Source: Nocardiopsis sp. CC223A
GTDB lineage: Bacteria; Actinomycetota; Actinomycetes; Streptosporangiales; Streptosporangiaceae
DNA: 64,000 bases
Reading direction: 5' to 3'
Assembly: GCF_030766825.1 (NCBI RefSeq)
Contig: NZ_JASFDV010000028.1
Span: 1 to 64,000, forward strand
In this document: piece after piece, positions 16,169 through 24,803 of the stretch
Layout of the letters: each line of letters begins with the position of its first letter
Numbering within the stretch: position 1 is the stretch's first letter
Translations under genes and position numbers: made by a program
The notes under the pieces: generated by a model
Told to the model about the DNA's origin: nothing
Seen by the model: the letters and a program-made list of their open reading frames with translations, nothing else
Databases searched by the model: none

Positions 16169-16612
16169 ATGACGGTGGCCCGGCGGCGGGCGAATGCGCG
16201 TCGACCCCCGTGTGGCCGTTTCCCGGACACCGACGAAGATCACGGGTCCCGGGCCCCGGCGCCGTCGAAGGCGACACCCGGAAGCATCCCGGCGGCGGAT
16301 GCGTCTGCGCAGGTCACGAACCTGGCACCGGAGGTGTTCCGGTGCGGTCGCAGCGGACGGAAGGGAAAACACCTGGAACCGCTGCCGGCACGGGCCCTCC
16401 CCGGCGAGACGGCGCCGGCCGCGTTCGGGCTCACCGCCGCGCTGCCGGTGGCGGTGGCCGCGGTCGTGTTCGTCGTCGCCGCGGTGATCGGCATCATCGC
16501 CTCCCGGACCGACGGCGGCATGAAGGCCGTGTGGCCGGTCTTCGCGGTCATCGCCCCCTTCATCGGGTCCGTCCTGTGGTTCCCCGTGGGCCGCGACCGC
16601 GTCCCCGCGTGA
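16169..16612 (+). CDS. Small membrane protein with PLDc_N-like domain
   Basis: Frame of 147 residues. The recognisable part is the C-terminal 75 residues: two hydrophobic helices (ALPVAVAAVVFVVAAVIGII and VWPVFAVIAPFIGSVLWFPVGRD), the layout of the phospholipase-D N-terminal (PLDc_N) domain found alone in many actinobacteria. The first half looks non-coding. GTG 16334 or a nearby non-ATG start may be the true beginning. Function unknown. Confidence 0.5.
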   Translation: MTVARRRANARRPPCGRFPDTDEDHGSRAPAPSKATPGSIPAADASAQVTNLAPEVFRCGRSGRKGKHLEPLPARALPGETAPAAFGLTAALPVAVAAVVFVVAAVIGIIASRTDGGMKAVWPVFAVIAPFIGSVLWFPVGRDRVPA

Positions 16613-16620
16613 CCGTCCCA

Positions 16621-16674
16621 CGCCGAACGGCCCGGACACGCCCCGCGGGGGCGGCGCGTCCGGGCCGTTCGGCG
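16621..16674. terminator. 17 bp perfect stem, bidirectional terminator
   Basis: CGCCGAACGGCCCGGAC (16621-16637) pairs exactly with GTCCGGGCCGTTCGGCG (16658-16674), and the inner bases pair further. It lies between the stops of two convergent genes at 16612 and 16682. Confidence 0.85.
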
Positions 16675-16681
16675 TCCCGGG

Positions 16682-19132
16682 TCAGCCGCGGTCCGCGGCG
16701 CCGACCGCCGGCTCCCGCGCGGGGCCCGGCTCCTGCCCGTCCGACCGGATGTGCAGGTGGCGGGTCTCCAGGGCGGCGCCCTCCACGTCGATGTCGGGCA
16801 GCAGCCGGTCCAGCCACCCGGGCAGCCACCAGGCGGCGTCACCGGCCAGGTGCATGAGCGCGGGGACCAGCACCATCCGCACCACGAACGCGTCGATGAG
16901 CACACCGAAGGCCAGGGCGAACCCGATCGAGCTGATCATCACCGAGTGCGAGAACACGAACCCGCCGAACACCGAGATCATGATGATCGCCGCGGCCGTC
17001 ACCACCGAGCGCCCCGCCCGGAAGCCCTGCACCACGGCGGTGCGGGAGGGCGCGCCGTGCACGTACGCCTCGCGCATGCCCGTCCCGATGAACAGCATGT
17101 AGTCCATCGCCAGGCCGAACAGGATCCCGGCCAGGATCGTCGGCAGGAAGTTCAGCACCGGCCCGCTGTTCTCCGGGCCGATGAGGCCGCCCAGCCACCC
17201 CCACTGGTAGACGGCCACCACGCCGCCGAGCGAGGCGAAGAACGACAGGATGAACCCGAGTGTGGCCACGACCGGCACGAACACCGATCGGAACACCAGC
17301 AGCAGGATCACCAGGGACATGCCCACGACCACGGTCAGGTAGGTCGGCAGCGCGTCGTTGAGGGTCTCGGAGATGTCGATGTTCCCGCTGGCCACGCCCG
17401 CGACGCCGAGTGTTCCGGTGCCCTTGATCGGCTCCAGTCCGCGCAGGTCGTGGACGAGCTGCTCGGTGGACTCGCTGGTGGGGCCCTCGACCGGGACCAC
17501 CTGGAAGGCGGCGTGGGTGAAGTCGTCGGAGAACGCGATCGGCGCCACGGCCGCCACGTCGTCGAAGGCGTGGATCGCCTCGGCGACCGTGACCTGGTCC
17601 AGCTCGGCGTTCGACTCGGCGGCCTCGTCGTCCGGGCCGCCGGTGAGCTGCGCGATCACCAGCAGGGTGCCGTTGGCGCCCTCGCCGAACTCCTCCTCCA
17701 CGATCGTGTAGGCCCGGTACTGGGTGGAGTCGGTGGACTCCGAGGAGCCGTCGGGCATGCCCAGCCGCAGTTCGAGGGCGGGCAGGGCGACGACCACCAG
17801 GGCGGCCACCGCGACCGCGGCCCGCAGCAGCGCCCGGCCGGTCGACATCGGCCGCACCGGCTCCGCCGCGGTCGCCCCGCCGGAGTCCCGCTCGGCGAGG
17901 CGGGCGCGCTCGCGGCGGGACAGGATGCGCTCGCCCCGCAGCGACAGCAGCGCCGGGACCAGGGTGACCGCGACGACCACCGCGACGGCGATGGCCACGG
18001 CGCCCATGGTGCCCATGAGCCCGAGGAACCCGATACCGGTCAGGTTCAGTCCCAGCAGCGCGATGAGCACGGTCGTCCCGGCGAAGACCACGGCGTTGCC
18101 CGCGGTCCCGTTGGCCAGGCCGATGGACTCCCCGACCTCCACGCCCTGCTTGAGCTGGCGGCGGTGGCGGTTGATGATGAACAGCGCGTAGTCGATGCCC
18201 ACGGCCAGACCCAGCATCAGCCCCAGGATCGGGGTCACCGACGCCATCTCCAGCACCCCCGACAGCGACATCGCGATCAGGGTGGCGATACCGACGCCGA
18301 CCAGCGCGGTCAGCAGCGGCAGGCCCGCGCCGACCAGGGTGCCCAGCATGATCACCAGGACCACGGCGGCCACGACCACGCCGACCACCTCGGCCGGGCC
18401 GAACAGGGCGGGCAGGCTCTGGGCCAGGTCGCTGTTGAAGTCCACGGTGGTACCGGGGACCGGCTCGTCCTCGAAGACCGCCATCACGGCGTCGCGGGTC
18501 TCCTGGGAGACGTCCATCTGCTCCGCGGTGAACGAGACCATGACCTGGGCGGTGTCGCCGTCCTCGGATACCAGGCCGGTGCCGGAGGACATCTCCAGGA
18601 GGGCCTCGCCGCCCTCGATCCTCTCCATACCGGCGTCGATCTCGGCCTGTTGGCCGTCCAGGACCTCCTCGGACTGCTCCAGTGTCCCGGCGGCCTCGGC
18701 CGCCTCCCGGCCCGCGTCGAGTTCCGCCTGGCCGGCCTCGATCTCCTCGCGGTTCTCTTCGAGCTCCCGGACCCCCTCGGCGCGCTCGGCCTCGGTGGCG
18801 AACGGGTCGACCACGTCCGCGACCCCGGGGACCTCGGCGGCCTGCTCGGCGCGGTCGACGATCGCCTCGCGCTGTTCCTGGGTGAACGCCGAGCCGTCAT
18901 CGGTCCGGTAGACGACGGCCCCCGAGCCGCCTGCCAGGTCGGAGAACTCCGCTGCACGGAGCTGATTCACCTCGTCGGTGGGCGTGCCGGGGATGGAGAA
19001 GCCGCCCTCCAGTTCCCCGGAGAAGAGGAGGAAAGCGGCGCCGGACGCCGCGAGCAGTGCCAGCCAGACGGCGATGACGGTGCGGGCGCGGTGCGCGCAC
19101 GCCCGTCCGAGTCTGTAGAGGAGTTCAGCCAT
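16682..19132 (-). CDS. MMPL family RND-type transporter
   Basis: 816 residues. The layout is classic MMPL/HAE2: TM1 (VIAVWLALLAASGAAFLLF), a large external loop, TM2-6, a middle cytoplasmic segment with ARLAERDS, TM7, a second external loop and TM8-12. The helix pair LGLMLGLAVGIDYALFIINRHR and GLAMDYMLFIGTGMREAY carries the Asp-Tyr pairs used for proton coupling. The first loop includes a Glu/Ala-rich coiled-coil-like insertion of about 60 residues (ELEENREEIEAGQAELDAG). It exports lipids or drugs. It is 51 bp downstream of a TetR gene on the same strand, so the operon is likely TetR-controlled. Confidence 0.92.
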   Translation of the reverse strand: MAELLYRLGRACAHRARTVIAVWLALLAASGAAFLLFSGELEGGFSIPGTPTDEVNQLRAAEFSDLAGGSGAVVYRTDDGSAFTQEQREAIVDRAEQAAEVPGVADVVDPFATEAERAEGVRELEENREEIEAGQAELDAGREAAEAAGTLEQSEEVLDGQQAEIDAGMERIEGGEALLEMSSGTGLVSEDGDTAQVMVSFTAEQMDVSQETRDAVMAVFEDEPVPGTTVDFNSDLAQSLPALFGPAEVVGVVVAAVVLVIMLGTLVGAGLPLLTALVGVGIATLIAMSLSGVLEMASVTPILGLMLGLAVGIDYALFIINRHRRQLKQGVEVGESIGLANGTAGNAVVFAGTTVLIALLGLNLTGIGFLGLMGTMGAVAIAVAVVVAVTLVPALLSLRGERILSRRERARLAERDSGGATAAEPVRPMSTGRALLRAAVAVAALVVVALPALELRLGMPDGSSESTDSTQYRAYTIVEEEFGEGANGTLLVIAQLTGGPDDEAAESNAELDQVTVAEAIHAFDDVAAVAPIAFSDDFTHAAFQVVPVEGPTSESTEQLVHDLRGLEPIKGTGTLGVAGVASGNIDISETLNDALPTYLTVVVGMSLVILLLVFRSVFVPVVATLGFILSFFASLGGVVAVYQWGWLGGLIGPENSGPVLNFLPTILAGILFGLAMDYMLFIGTGMREAYVHGAPSRTAVVQGFRAGRSVVTAAAIIMISVFGGFVFSHSVMISSIGFALAFGVLIDAFVVRMVLVPALMHLAGDAAWWLPGWLDRLLPDIDVEGAALETRHLHIRSDGQEPGPAREPAVGAADRG

Positions 19133-19183
19133 GGGTGTGCCTTCACAAAGGGAGAGTGGGGCCGGTGGGGAGCGCGGACGCGC

Positions 19184-19846
19184 TCAGGCCGTGCCGACCG
19201 AGCCGTAGCCGTCACGGGTGACGGTGAGGATGCGCTCCAGGAGTTCGGACCAGACCCGGCGGGAGTCGTCGTCCACGACCCCTCCGGTGATCCGCTCCCA
19301 GTGCTCCACGACGACCGAGCCACCGCCGATGATCGCGCCGCACATGAGGTCGACCGTGAGCGGGTCGGCCTGCGGGTGGCGGCGCATCACGAGTGCCGAC
19401 AACCGCGTGCCCACGTCGGTCATCGCCCGCTCGAACAGGGCGGCCCGGCCGGCCGAGGGCGTGCCGTCCCCCCGTTCGACGAAGTGCTTGAGCCGGGTGA
19501 TGGGGGTGAGCAGGTCGGTGCCGCGGATGGCGTCGGCCATGGAGTCGAAGATGTTGGCCGCGTCGTCGTCGCCGTCCGGCGCCGCGTCGAGGTTGGCGCC
19601 GATCCCGTCGACGATCTCCTCCAGCATGCGGCCGAACACCTCCAGGAGGACGTCGTCCAGGGAGCGGAAGTGGTTGAACACGGTCCGCCTGGAGACGTCG
19701 GCGCGCTCGGCGAGCTGGTCGACGGTGAAGCCGGTGTCCCTGCGCTCGGCCGTCAGCGCGGCCGCGGCGTCGATGATGGCCCGGCGGTGGCGGGACTTCA
19801 GGGCCTCGCGCCGGTCGGTTGCGGGTGGAATGGGCCGATCGTTCAC
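19184..19846 (-). CDS. TetR family regulator of MMPL operon
   Basis: 220 residues. The helix-turn-helix is FTVDQLAERADVSRRTVFNHFRSLDDVLLEVF, and the C-terminal region is acidic with a GAIIGGGSVVVEHWERI helix. It is the first gene of the operon with the MMPL transporter. Two TGCACTGAGTGCA-type palindromes precede it. ATG 19846 has moderate Shine-Dalgarno context. It probably represses its own operon until a transported compound binds. Confidence 0.87.
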   Translation of the reverse strand: MNDRPIPPATDRREALKSRHRRAIIDAAAALTAERRDTGFTVDQLAERADVSRRTVFNHFRSLDDVLLEVFGRMLEEIVDGIGANLDAAPDGDDDAANIFDSMADAIRGTDLLTPITRLKHFVERGDGTPSAGRAALFERAMTDVGTRLSALVMRRHPQADPLTVDLMCGAIIGGGSVVVEHWERITGGVVDDDSRRVWSELLERILTVTRDGYGSVGTA

Positions 19847-19868
19847 GGTTTCACACTAGGCATCTGGG

Positions 19869-19897
19869 TGCACTGAGTGCAACGACGCACTGAGTGC
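19869..19897. promoter_or_regulatory. Twin TetR operators TGCACTGAGTGCA
   Basis: TGCACTGAGTGCA (19869-19881) and GCACTGAGTGC (19887-19897) are perfect odd palindromes, 17 bp centre to centre. The whole block 19867-19900 also reads as one larger inverted repeat (GGTGCACT ... AGTGCACC). It is positioned over the start region of the TetR-MMPL operon. Confidence 0.75.
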
Positions 19898-19975
19898 ACC
19901 ATGTCACATTGCCGCAGCGTCGGTGCCGGGCCCTGGCCTGCGGTGCGAACGGGACGCGAGCCGGAGGAGGGCGCG

Positions 19976-20113
19976 ATGGGGGCCAAGGCGGGCCTGCTGA
20001 TGTACGCGGACGGGGACGCCGCGGAACCGGTGCGGCGCCTGCACCGTTACCGGGTCGGGGGTCCCGCCGACCCGGTAACGCAGAGCGGCAGGACGGGCTC
20101 CACCGGGCCGTGA
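19976..20113 (+). pseudogene. Remnant of a DUF6928-like protein
   Basis: ATG 19976 is preceded by GGAGGAGGG and encodes MGAKAGLLMYADGDAAEPVR, close to the start I remember for a family of about 200-residue actinobacterial proteins (MGAKTxLLxYADGD, DUF6928). It then jumps to RRLHRYRV and ends after 45 residues. Either the interior was deleted or only the start survives. The 45-codon frame includes a 14 bp hairpin. It lies in the 481 bp gap 19847-20327, which otherwise holds operators and a promoter. Confidence 0.4.
20045..20080. other. 14 bp perfect stem-loop
   Basis: CGTTACCGGGTCGG (20045-20058) pairs with CCGACCCGGTAACG (20067-20080) around an eight-base loop, itself partly self-complementary. 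No T-run follows. It is inside the DUF6928-like remnant and could be a terminator, a regulatory RNA hairpin or an operator. Confidence 0.5.
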
Positions 20114-20291
20114 GCCCGACGGGGCCGCCGCGCATCCCCGCAGGGGCCCGGACGGCTCCCCGGTCGAATTCGACGGTCCCTGAACCCGTGACGTGCTTCC
20201 CCTCGTCCTTTTCCGGGTGAATTGATTTCACCGGAAAAGCGTGCCGGAGACATGCATCGCGGATCGCGATGACTCCCATGAAAAGAATGCA

Positions 20292-20321
20292 TTGGACGCC
20301 CGGGATTCGCGCGCCGATTAT
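20292..20321 (+). promoter_or_regulatory. Promoter placing TSS at the MFS start (leaderless)
   Basis: TTGGAC (20292-20297), an 18 bp spacer and GATTAT (20316-20321) put the expected transcription start at or next to ATG 20328. No ribosome binding site precedes that ATG, so a leaderless message is likely (inference). Confidence 0.45.
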
Positions 20322-20327
20322 GAATGC

Positions 20328-21539
20328 ATGACGAATTCCCTGTCCATCCCCCGTGACAAGGCGGACGGTCGCGCATCCCGCCTCTTCCCGGCCCTCCCGG
20401 TCATGGCCGTGGCCGCGGGACTGTCCGTGGCGGGCAACTACTTCGCCCAGCCGCTGCTGGGCCTGCTCCGCGTCGAGCTGGGCATGACGACGACCGCCGC
20501 GGGCCTCACCGTCGCCGCGGCCCAGGTCGGCTACGCGGTCGGCCTGGGTCTGCTGGTCCCCCTCGGCGACCGCTACGCGCGGCGCGGCCTGGCCGCGACG
20601 CTGCTGGCCGCGACCGGCCTGTTGCTGGCCCTGGCGGGCACGGTGCCCACCGGATGGCTGCTCCTGGCCGCCACCGGCCTGGCCGCCGTCACCTCGGTCG
20701 GCGCCCAGGTCCTGGTCCCCTTCGCCGCCGAGCTCGCCCCGCCGCACCGACGGGCCCGCGACATCGGCATCGTCATGGCCGGGGTCCTCGCCGGGGGCCT
20801 GATCGGCCGCGCCGTCTCCGGGGTACTGGCCGAGCTCGCCGGCTGGCGGGCCGTCTACTGGGTCACCGCCGTCCTGCTGCTGGTCGTCGCCGCCGTCGTG
20901 TGGCGGGTCCTGCCCGGAGGCGGGGGCGACCGCGGCGAGGCCACCCGCCCGCTGCGCCTGTGGCGGTCCACCGCCGCGCTGCTCGTCGACCTGCCCGCGC
21001 TGCGCCGCCCCATCACGACCGCCGCGCTGGCGATGGCCTCCTTCACCGTCCACCTGACCGCCGTGACCCTGCTCCTGGCCGACAGCCCCTACGAGTGGAC
21101 GCCCGCGGCCATCGGGCTCGTCGGCCTCATCGGCGTGGTCGGGCCTTTGGCCATGCCGTTGGCCGGGCGCCTGGTCGACCGCGGCCACCCGCGCGCCGTG
21201 CTGGTCACCGGCCTGCTGCTGGCGGCGGCGGGGTGGACCGTGATGCTCCCCGCCCAGAACGGCGGGATCGCCTGGCTGCTCGTGGGCCTGGTCCTGCTCA
21301 ACGCGGGCCAGACGGCGGTGCTCAACGCCTCCCAGACCACCGCCTACGAGCTGCGGCCGCACGCGCGCAGCCGGATCAACGCCGTGTTCATGACGCTGTT
21401 CTTCGCCGGGGGAGCCGTGGGCGGGGCGCTCGTCCCCATGGTCTGGGCGAGCGCCCACTGGACCGGGGCCTGCCTGCTGGGGGTCGGCCTGGTCGCCCTG
21501 GGCCTGCTCACCGCCCTCGCCCCGCGACGCCGGGGCTGA
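20328..21539 (+). CDS. MFS transporter (DHA1-like)
   Basis: 403 residues with 12 helices. FPALPVMAVAAGLSVAGNYFAQPLLGLL opens the protein. The loop signature is LGDRYARRGLAATLL, and RARDIGIVMAGVLAGGLIGRAVSGVLAELAGWRAVYWVTA spans the helix 4-5 antiporter region. It resembles multidrug or sugar-efflux facilitators of the YgaY/YdhP type that sit next to LysR genes. ATG 20328 is preferred over an upstream start because of the promoter overlap. The LysR gene follows 49 bp later on the same strand. Confidence 0.88.
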   Translation: MTNSLSIPRDKADGRASRLFPALPVMAVAAGLSVAGNYFAQPLLGLLRVELGMTTTAAGLTVAAAQVGYAVGLGLLVPLGDRYARRGLAATLLAATGLLLALAGTVPTGWLLLAATGLAAVTSVGAQVLVPFAAELAPPHRRARDIGIVMAGVLAGGLIGRAVSGVLAELAGWRAVYWVTAVLLLVVAAVVWRVLPGGGGDRGEATRPLRLWRSTAALLVDLPALRRPITTAALAMASFTVHLTAVTLLLADSPYEWTPAAIGLVGLIGVVGPLAMPLAGRLVDRGHPRAVLVTGLLLAAAGWTVMLPAQNGGIAWLLVGLVLLNAGQTAVLNASQTTAYELRPHARSRINAVFMTLFFAGGAVGGALVPMVWASAHWTGACLLGVGLVALGLLTALAPRRRG

Positions 21540-21588
21540 GCCCCATGGCCGCCGCAGGCAGGCCCCGCGGCGGCCGTACGCTACCGCC

Positions 21589-22473
21589 ATGGAACTCCAG
21601 CAGATGCGCTATGTGCTCGCCATCGCCGAGACCAACAGCTTCACCCGGGCCGCCGAACGCTGCCTGGTCGCCCAGTCCGCGCTCAGCCACCAGGTCGCGC
21701 GGCTGGAGCGGGAGCTGGGGGCCAGGCTCTTCGAGCGCACCAGCCGCCGGGTGCGGCTGACCGCGGCCGGGGCGGCCTTCCTCCCCGAGGCCCGCCGCTG
21801 CCTGGAGGCCGCCGAGCGCGCGGCGGCGGAGGTCGCCGCCGCCGTCGGCGAGGTGCGCGGTCCGCTGGAGGTGGGCCTCATCCCCACCGTCGCCGCGGTC
21901 GACGTCCCCCGTGCCCTGCGCGACTTCCGCCGCAGGTACCCGCAGGTGCGCATCGGCCTGCGGGTGGGCGCCAGCGACGACCTCGTCGAACAGGTCAAGG
22001 GGGGCGAGATCGAGGTGGCCTTCCTGGGGCTGCCCACCACCGCCCGCCCCCAGGGCGTCAACGTCCGCGAACTCGGCCGGGACCGGCACGTCGCCGTGGT
22101 CGCCCCCGACCACCCGCTGGCCGAGGAGACGGCGGTGAGCCTGGAACGGCTGGTCGACGAGGTCTTCGTGGACATGCCCGCCGGAACGGCCGGGCGGGTC
22201 CAGTCCGACCAGGCCTTCGAGGCCGCGGGCCTGGACCGCGACGTCGCGTTCGAGGTGAGCTCCGCCGAGTTCATGGCCAGGCTGGTCGGGGAGGGCCTGG
22301 GGGTGGCGCTGCTCCCCGCCGCCTACGTGCCGCAGCTGACCGGGGTGACCACCCTGGAGGTCACCGACGCGACCGGCCGCGTGGAGTACGTCGTCTGGGC
22401 GCGGACCGGGACCACACCCGCGGCCCGCGCCTTCCTCGACATCATCGACACCCCCGGTGCGGCCGCGGGCTGA
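21589..22473 (+). CDS. LysR family transcriptional regulator
   Basis: 294 residues. The N-terminal winged helix is MELQQMRYVLAIAETNSFTR, then AAERCLVAQSALSHQVARLE and LGARLFERTSRRVRLT. The two-lobed effector domain starts near residue 88 (LEVGLIPTVAAVDVPRAL). It is close to the CynR/BenM-like group. It probably regulates the MFS gene upstream or the divergent-orientation NmrA gene. The stop codon lies in the loop of a very strong hairpin. Confidence 0.9.
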   Translation: MELQQMRYVLAIAETNSFTRAAERCLVAQSALSHQVARLERELGARLFERTSRRVRLTAAGAAFLPEARRCLEAAERAAAEVAAAVGEVRGPLEVGLIPTVAAVDVPRALRDFRRRYPQVRIGLRVGASDDLVEQVKGGEIEVAFLGLPTTARPQGVNVRELGRDRHVAVVAPDHPLAEETAVSLERLVDEVFVDMPAGTAGRVQSDQAFEAAGLDRDVAFEVSSAEFMARLVGEGLGVALLPAAYVPQLTGVTTLEVTDATGRVEYVVWARTGTTPAARAFLDIIDTPGAAAG

Positions 22474-22492
22474 ACCCGCGGCCGCACCGGGG
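22452..22492. terminator. 18 bp perfect hairpin with the LysR stop in its loop
   Basis: The 18 bases at 22452-22469 pair exactly with 22475-22492, leaving the loop CTGAA that contains the TGA (22471-22473). The left arm encodes the last residues of the LysR protein (PGAAA). It sits before the convergent NmrA gene stop at 22512. Confidence 0.85.
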
Positions 22493-22511
22493 AGGCCCGC
22501 GGCCGCCGGGG

Positions 22512-23354
22512 TCACGCCTCCAGGGTCAGCAGCCCCGGGTGCCGGTCCCGCAGCGCGGCGAGGTCGGCCCGGAACCCCTTGTCGTTGATCCAGGCGTACA
22601 TCTTGGCCACCTCGGGGCTCTGCGCCCGCAGCTCGGCGTCGGGCAGCCGCTCGAAGCGGGTCGGGACGCCGTCGGCCGCGGCGAACAGCTCGGCGATCCG
22701 TCGCACCGGGAGCTCGTCCCCGGCGATGTCGATCCGCCGGCCGTCGAACCCGTCGGGCTCGGCGAACACCGACGCGGTGATCCGCCCGATGTCGGCCAGC
22801 GCGATCAGCTGCATCGGGGTGTCCGCGTCCAGGGCGACCGGCACGACCCGTTCCCCCGCGGCGTCCGGCCCCGGCGCCGGCAGCGCGTACCGCCAGTTCT
22901 CCATGAAGTACACCGGGCGCAGCACCGTGGCCGGGACACCGGCGGACTCCACGTACGCCTCGATCTCCGCCTTGCTGTCGAAGTGCGCCACCCCCGACCC
23001 GTGCCCGGCGGCCGCGGCCGAGCTGTAGACCAGGTGGGCGCCCGCGTCCGTTGCCGCGTCGGCGACGTTGCGGCCCCGCCCGATCTCCGTCGCGGGGTCG
23101 GGGGCGGCCAGGTCGCACGGCTGGACGCTGAAGACCCCGTCCACGCCCCGGGCCGCCGCGCGCAGCGACTCCGGGTCGTCGAGGTCGCCGGTGACCGGTA
23201 CGGCGCCCAGCGCCGCGAGCGCGCGGGCCGCCGGGACCCCCGGATCGCGGACCAGGGCGCGCACCCCCCATCCGCGTTCGAGCAGGGCGCGGGCGACGGC
23301 GCCGCCCTGGCCGCCGGTCGCACCCGTCACCAGAACGGTTCTCTTCTCCTGCAC
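22512..23354 (-). CDS. NmrA/SDR-a5-like NAD(P)-binding protein
   Basis: 280 residues. The glycine motif VLVTGATGGQGGAVARALLE is at the N-terminus, and an RD pair follows strand 2 (ALVRDP), suiting NADPH. Then come VTGDLDDPESLRAAARGVDGVFSVQ and FDSKAEIEAYVESAGVPATVLRPVYFMENW, the family core. The C-terminal half is the NmrA substrate region. GTG 23354 has an AAGGGGA box; an upstream start would add 14 basic residues. Relatives are redox sensors or isoflavone-reductase-like enzymes; the substrate is unknown. Confidence 0.85.
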   Translation of the reverse strand: MQEKRTVLVTGATGGQGGAVARALLERGWGVRALVRDPGVPAARALAALGAVPVTGDLDDPESLRAAARGVDGVFSVQPCDLAAPDPATEIGRGRNVADAATDAGAHLVYSSAAAAGHGSGVAHFDSKAEIEAYVESAGVPATVLRPVYFMENWRYALPAPGPDAAGERVVPVALDADTPMQLIALADIGRITASVFAEPDGFDGRRIDIAGDELPVRRIAELFAAADGVPTRFERLPDAELRAQSPEVAKMYAWINDKGFRADLAALRDRHPGLLTLEA

Positions 23355-23531
23355 GCCGATTCCCCTTCGCCTTTTATGAATTTCCGGAACCAGCATCTCC
23401 GGGTGCGGCGGTGGGCGTCCAATATCCGTTTTTCATTCCAGCGATCGAGAAAACAGATGGCCGGCCGCGGACTCCCCGGGACAGGGTCCGGTTCGGTAGC
23501 GTGGGCCCCCGCCGCACCCCCAGGAGAGCCC

Positions 23532-24791
23532 ATGCCCGCCTCGCCCGCACCGGTCCGCAACTGGGCCGGGAACCTCACCTACGCCAGCCCCCGCATCCAC
23601 CGGCCCGCCGACCTCGACGCCCTGCGCGCCCTGGTCCGCGACACCCCGCGGATTCGGGCGCTGGGCAGCGGCCACTCCTTCAACCGGGTCGCCGACTCCG
23701 ACCACGACCTGGTGCGCCTGGACGGCCTCCCCCAGGAGACCTCGGTGGACCGGGAGACCGCCACCGTCACCGTCTCCGCGGGGACCCGCTACGCCGAACT
23801 CGCCGCGGAGCTGCACCGGCAGGGGTTCGCCCTGGCCAACCTGGCCTCGCTGCCGCACATCTCGGTGGCCGGGTCCTGCGCCACCGGCACCCACGGGTCC
23901 GGTGACCGGCTGCGCTGCTTGGCCGCGGCCGTGTGCGGACTCGAACTCCTGGGGCCGGACGGGGAGACCGTGCGGCTGGGCCGGGTCACCGACCCGGAGG
24001 TGTTCCCGGGCGCGGTGGTGGCCCTGGGCGCCCTCGGCGTCGTCACCCGGCTCACCCTGGAGGTCGAACCGGCCTTCGCGGTGTCCCAGCGGGTCCGGAC
24101 CGACGTGCCGCTCGCGGAGGTCGCCGCCGACTTCGGCGCGGTGTTCGGCTCCGCGTACAGCGTCAGCCTGTTCACCGACTGGAGCGGTGACACCGGCCGG
24201 GTCTGGCTCAAGCACCGCACGGGGGAACCGGAGGGGGCCTGGGCGGGCGGGCTCCCCGCGGACACCCCGCAGCACCCGGTGCCGGGGATGCCCGCCGGGC
24301 CCGCCACCGAGCAGCTGGGCGCGGTCGGCCCCTGGTTCGAGCGGCTGCCGCACTTCCGGCCGGAGTTCGCACCGAGCGCGGGAGAGGAGTTGCAGTCCGA
24401 GTTCTACCTGCCGCGGGCGGCGGCCGCCGAGGGCTTCGCCGCCCTGCGCGGCCTGGGGGCGCGGATCGCCCCGGTGCTGCACATCTCCGAGGTGCGCACG
24501 GTGCGCGCCGACGACCTGTGGCTGAGCCCGGCGCATGGGCGCGACTCGGTGGCCTTCCACTTCACCTGGCGGCGGGACCCGGAGGCGGTGGCCCCGGTGC
24601 TGGCGGCGGTGGAGGAGCGGCTGGCCCCGCTGGGGGCGCGGCCGCACTGGGGCAAGCTCAGCACCCTGCCCCCGGCGGACGTCGCCGCCTCCTACGAACG
24701 GGCCGCGGACTTCGCCGGGCTGTTGGAGCGGTTCGATCCGCGGGGGAAGTTCCGCAGCGCGTTCACGGACGCGTACTTCCCCCGGGGCTGA
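23532..24791 (+). CDS. xyoA: FAD-linked alditol oxidase (AldO/xylitol oxidase-like)
   Basis: 419 residues of the VAO flavoprotein family, closely following remembered Streptomyces AldO. The start is VRNWAGNLTYASPRIHRPAD. RALGSGHSFN carries the His for covalent FAD, and LPHISVAGSCATGTHGSG is the phosphate loop. AAYSVSLFTDW of AldO matches SAYSVSLFTDWSG here, and the C-terminus has RPHWGKLSTLP. These enzymes oxidise xylitol or sorbitol to aldoses with release of H2O2. ATG 23532 has an AGGAGA box. It appears monocistronic, with the next gene convergent 12 bp away. Confidence 0.9.
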   Translation: MPASPAPVRNWAGNLTYASPRIHRPADLDALRALVRDTPRIRALGSGHSFNRVADSDHDLVRLDGLPQETSVDRETATVTVSAGTRYAELAAELHRQGFALANLASLPHISVAGSCATGTHGSGDRLRCLAAAVCGLELLGPDGETVRLGRVTDPEVFPGAVVALGALGVVTRLTLEVEPAFAVSQRVRTDVPLAEVAADFGAVFGSAYSVSLFTDWSGDTGRVWLKHRTGEPEGAWAGGLPADTPQHPVPGMPAGPATEQLGAVGPWFERLPHFRPEFAPSAGEELQSEFYLPRAAAAEGFAALRGLGARIAPVLHISEVRTVRADDLWLSPAHGRDSVAFHFTWRRDPEAVAPVLAAVEERLAPLGARPHWGKLSTLPPADVAASYERAADFAGLLERFDPRGKFRSAFTDAYFPRG

Positions 24792-24803
24792 GCGCGCGGA
24801 CCC

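Noticed and set aside
16751-19876. Over 1000-codon open frame on the plus strand opposite the MMPL and TetR genes
   Set aside because: It mirrors two well-supported minus-strand genes, is His/Asp/Gly-rich in a way typical of antisense frames in GC-rich DNA, and matches no family.
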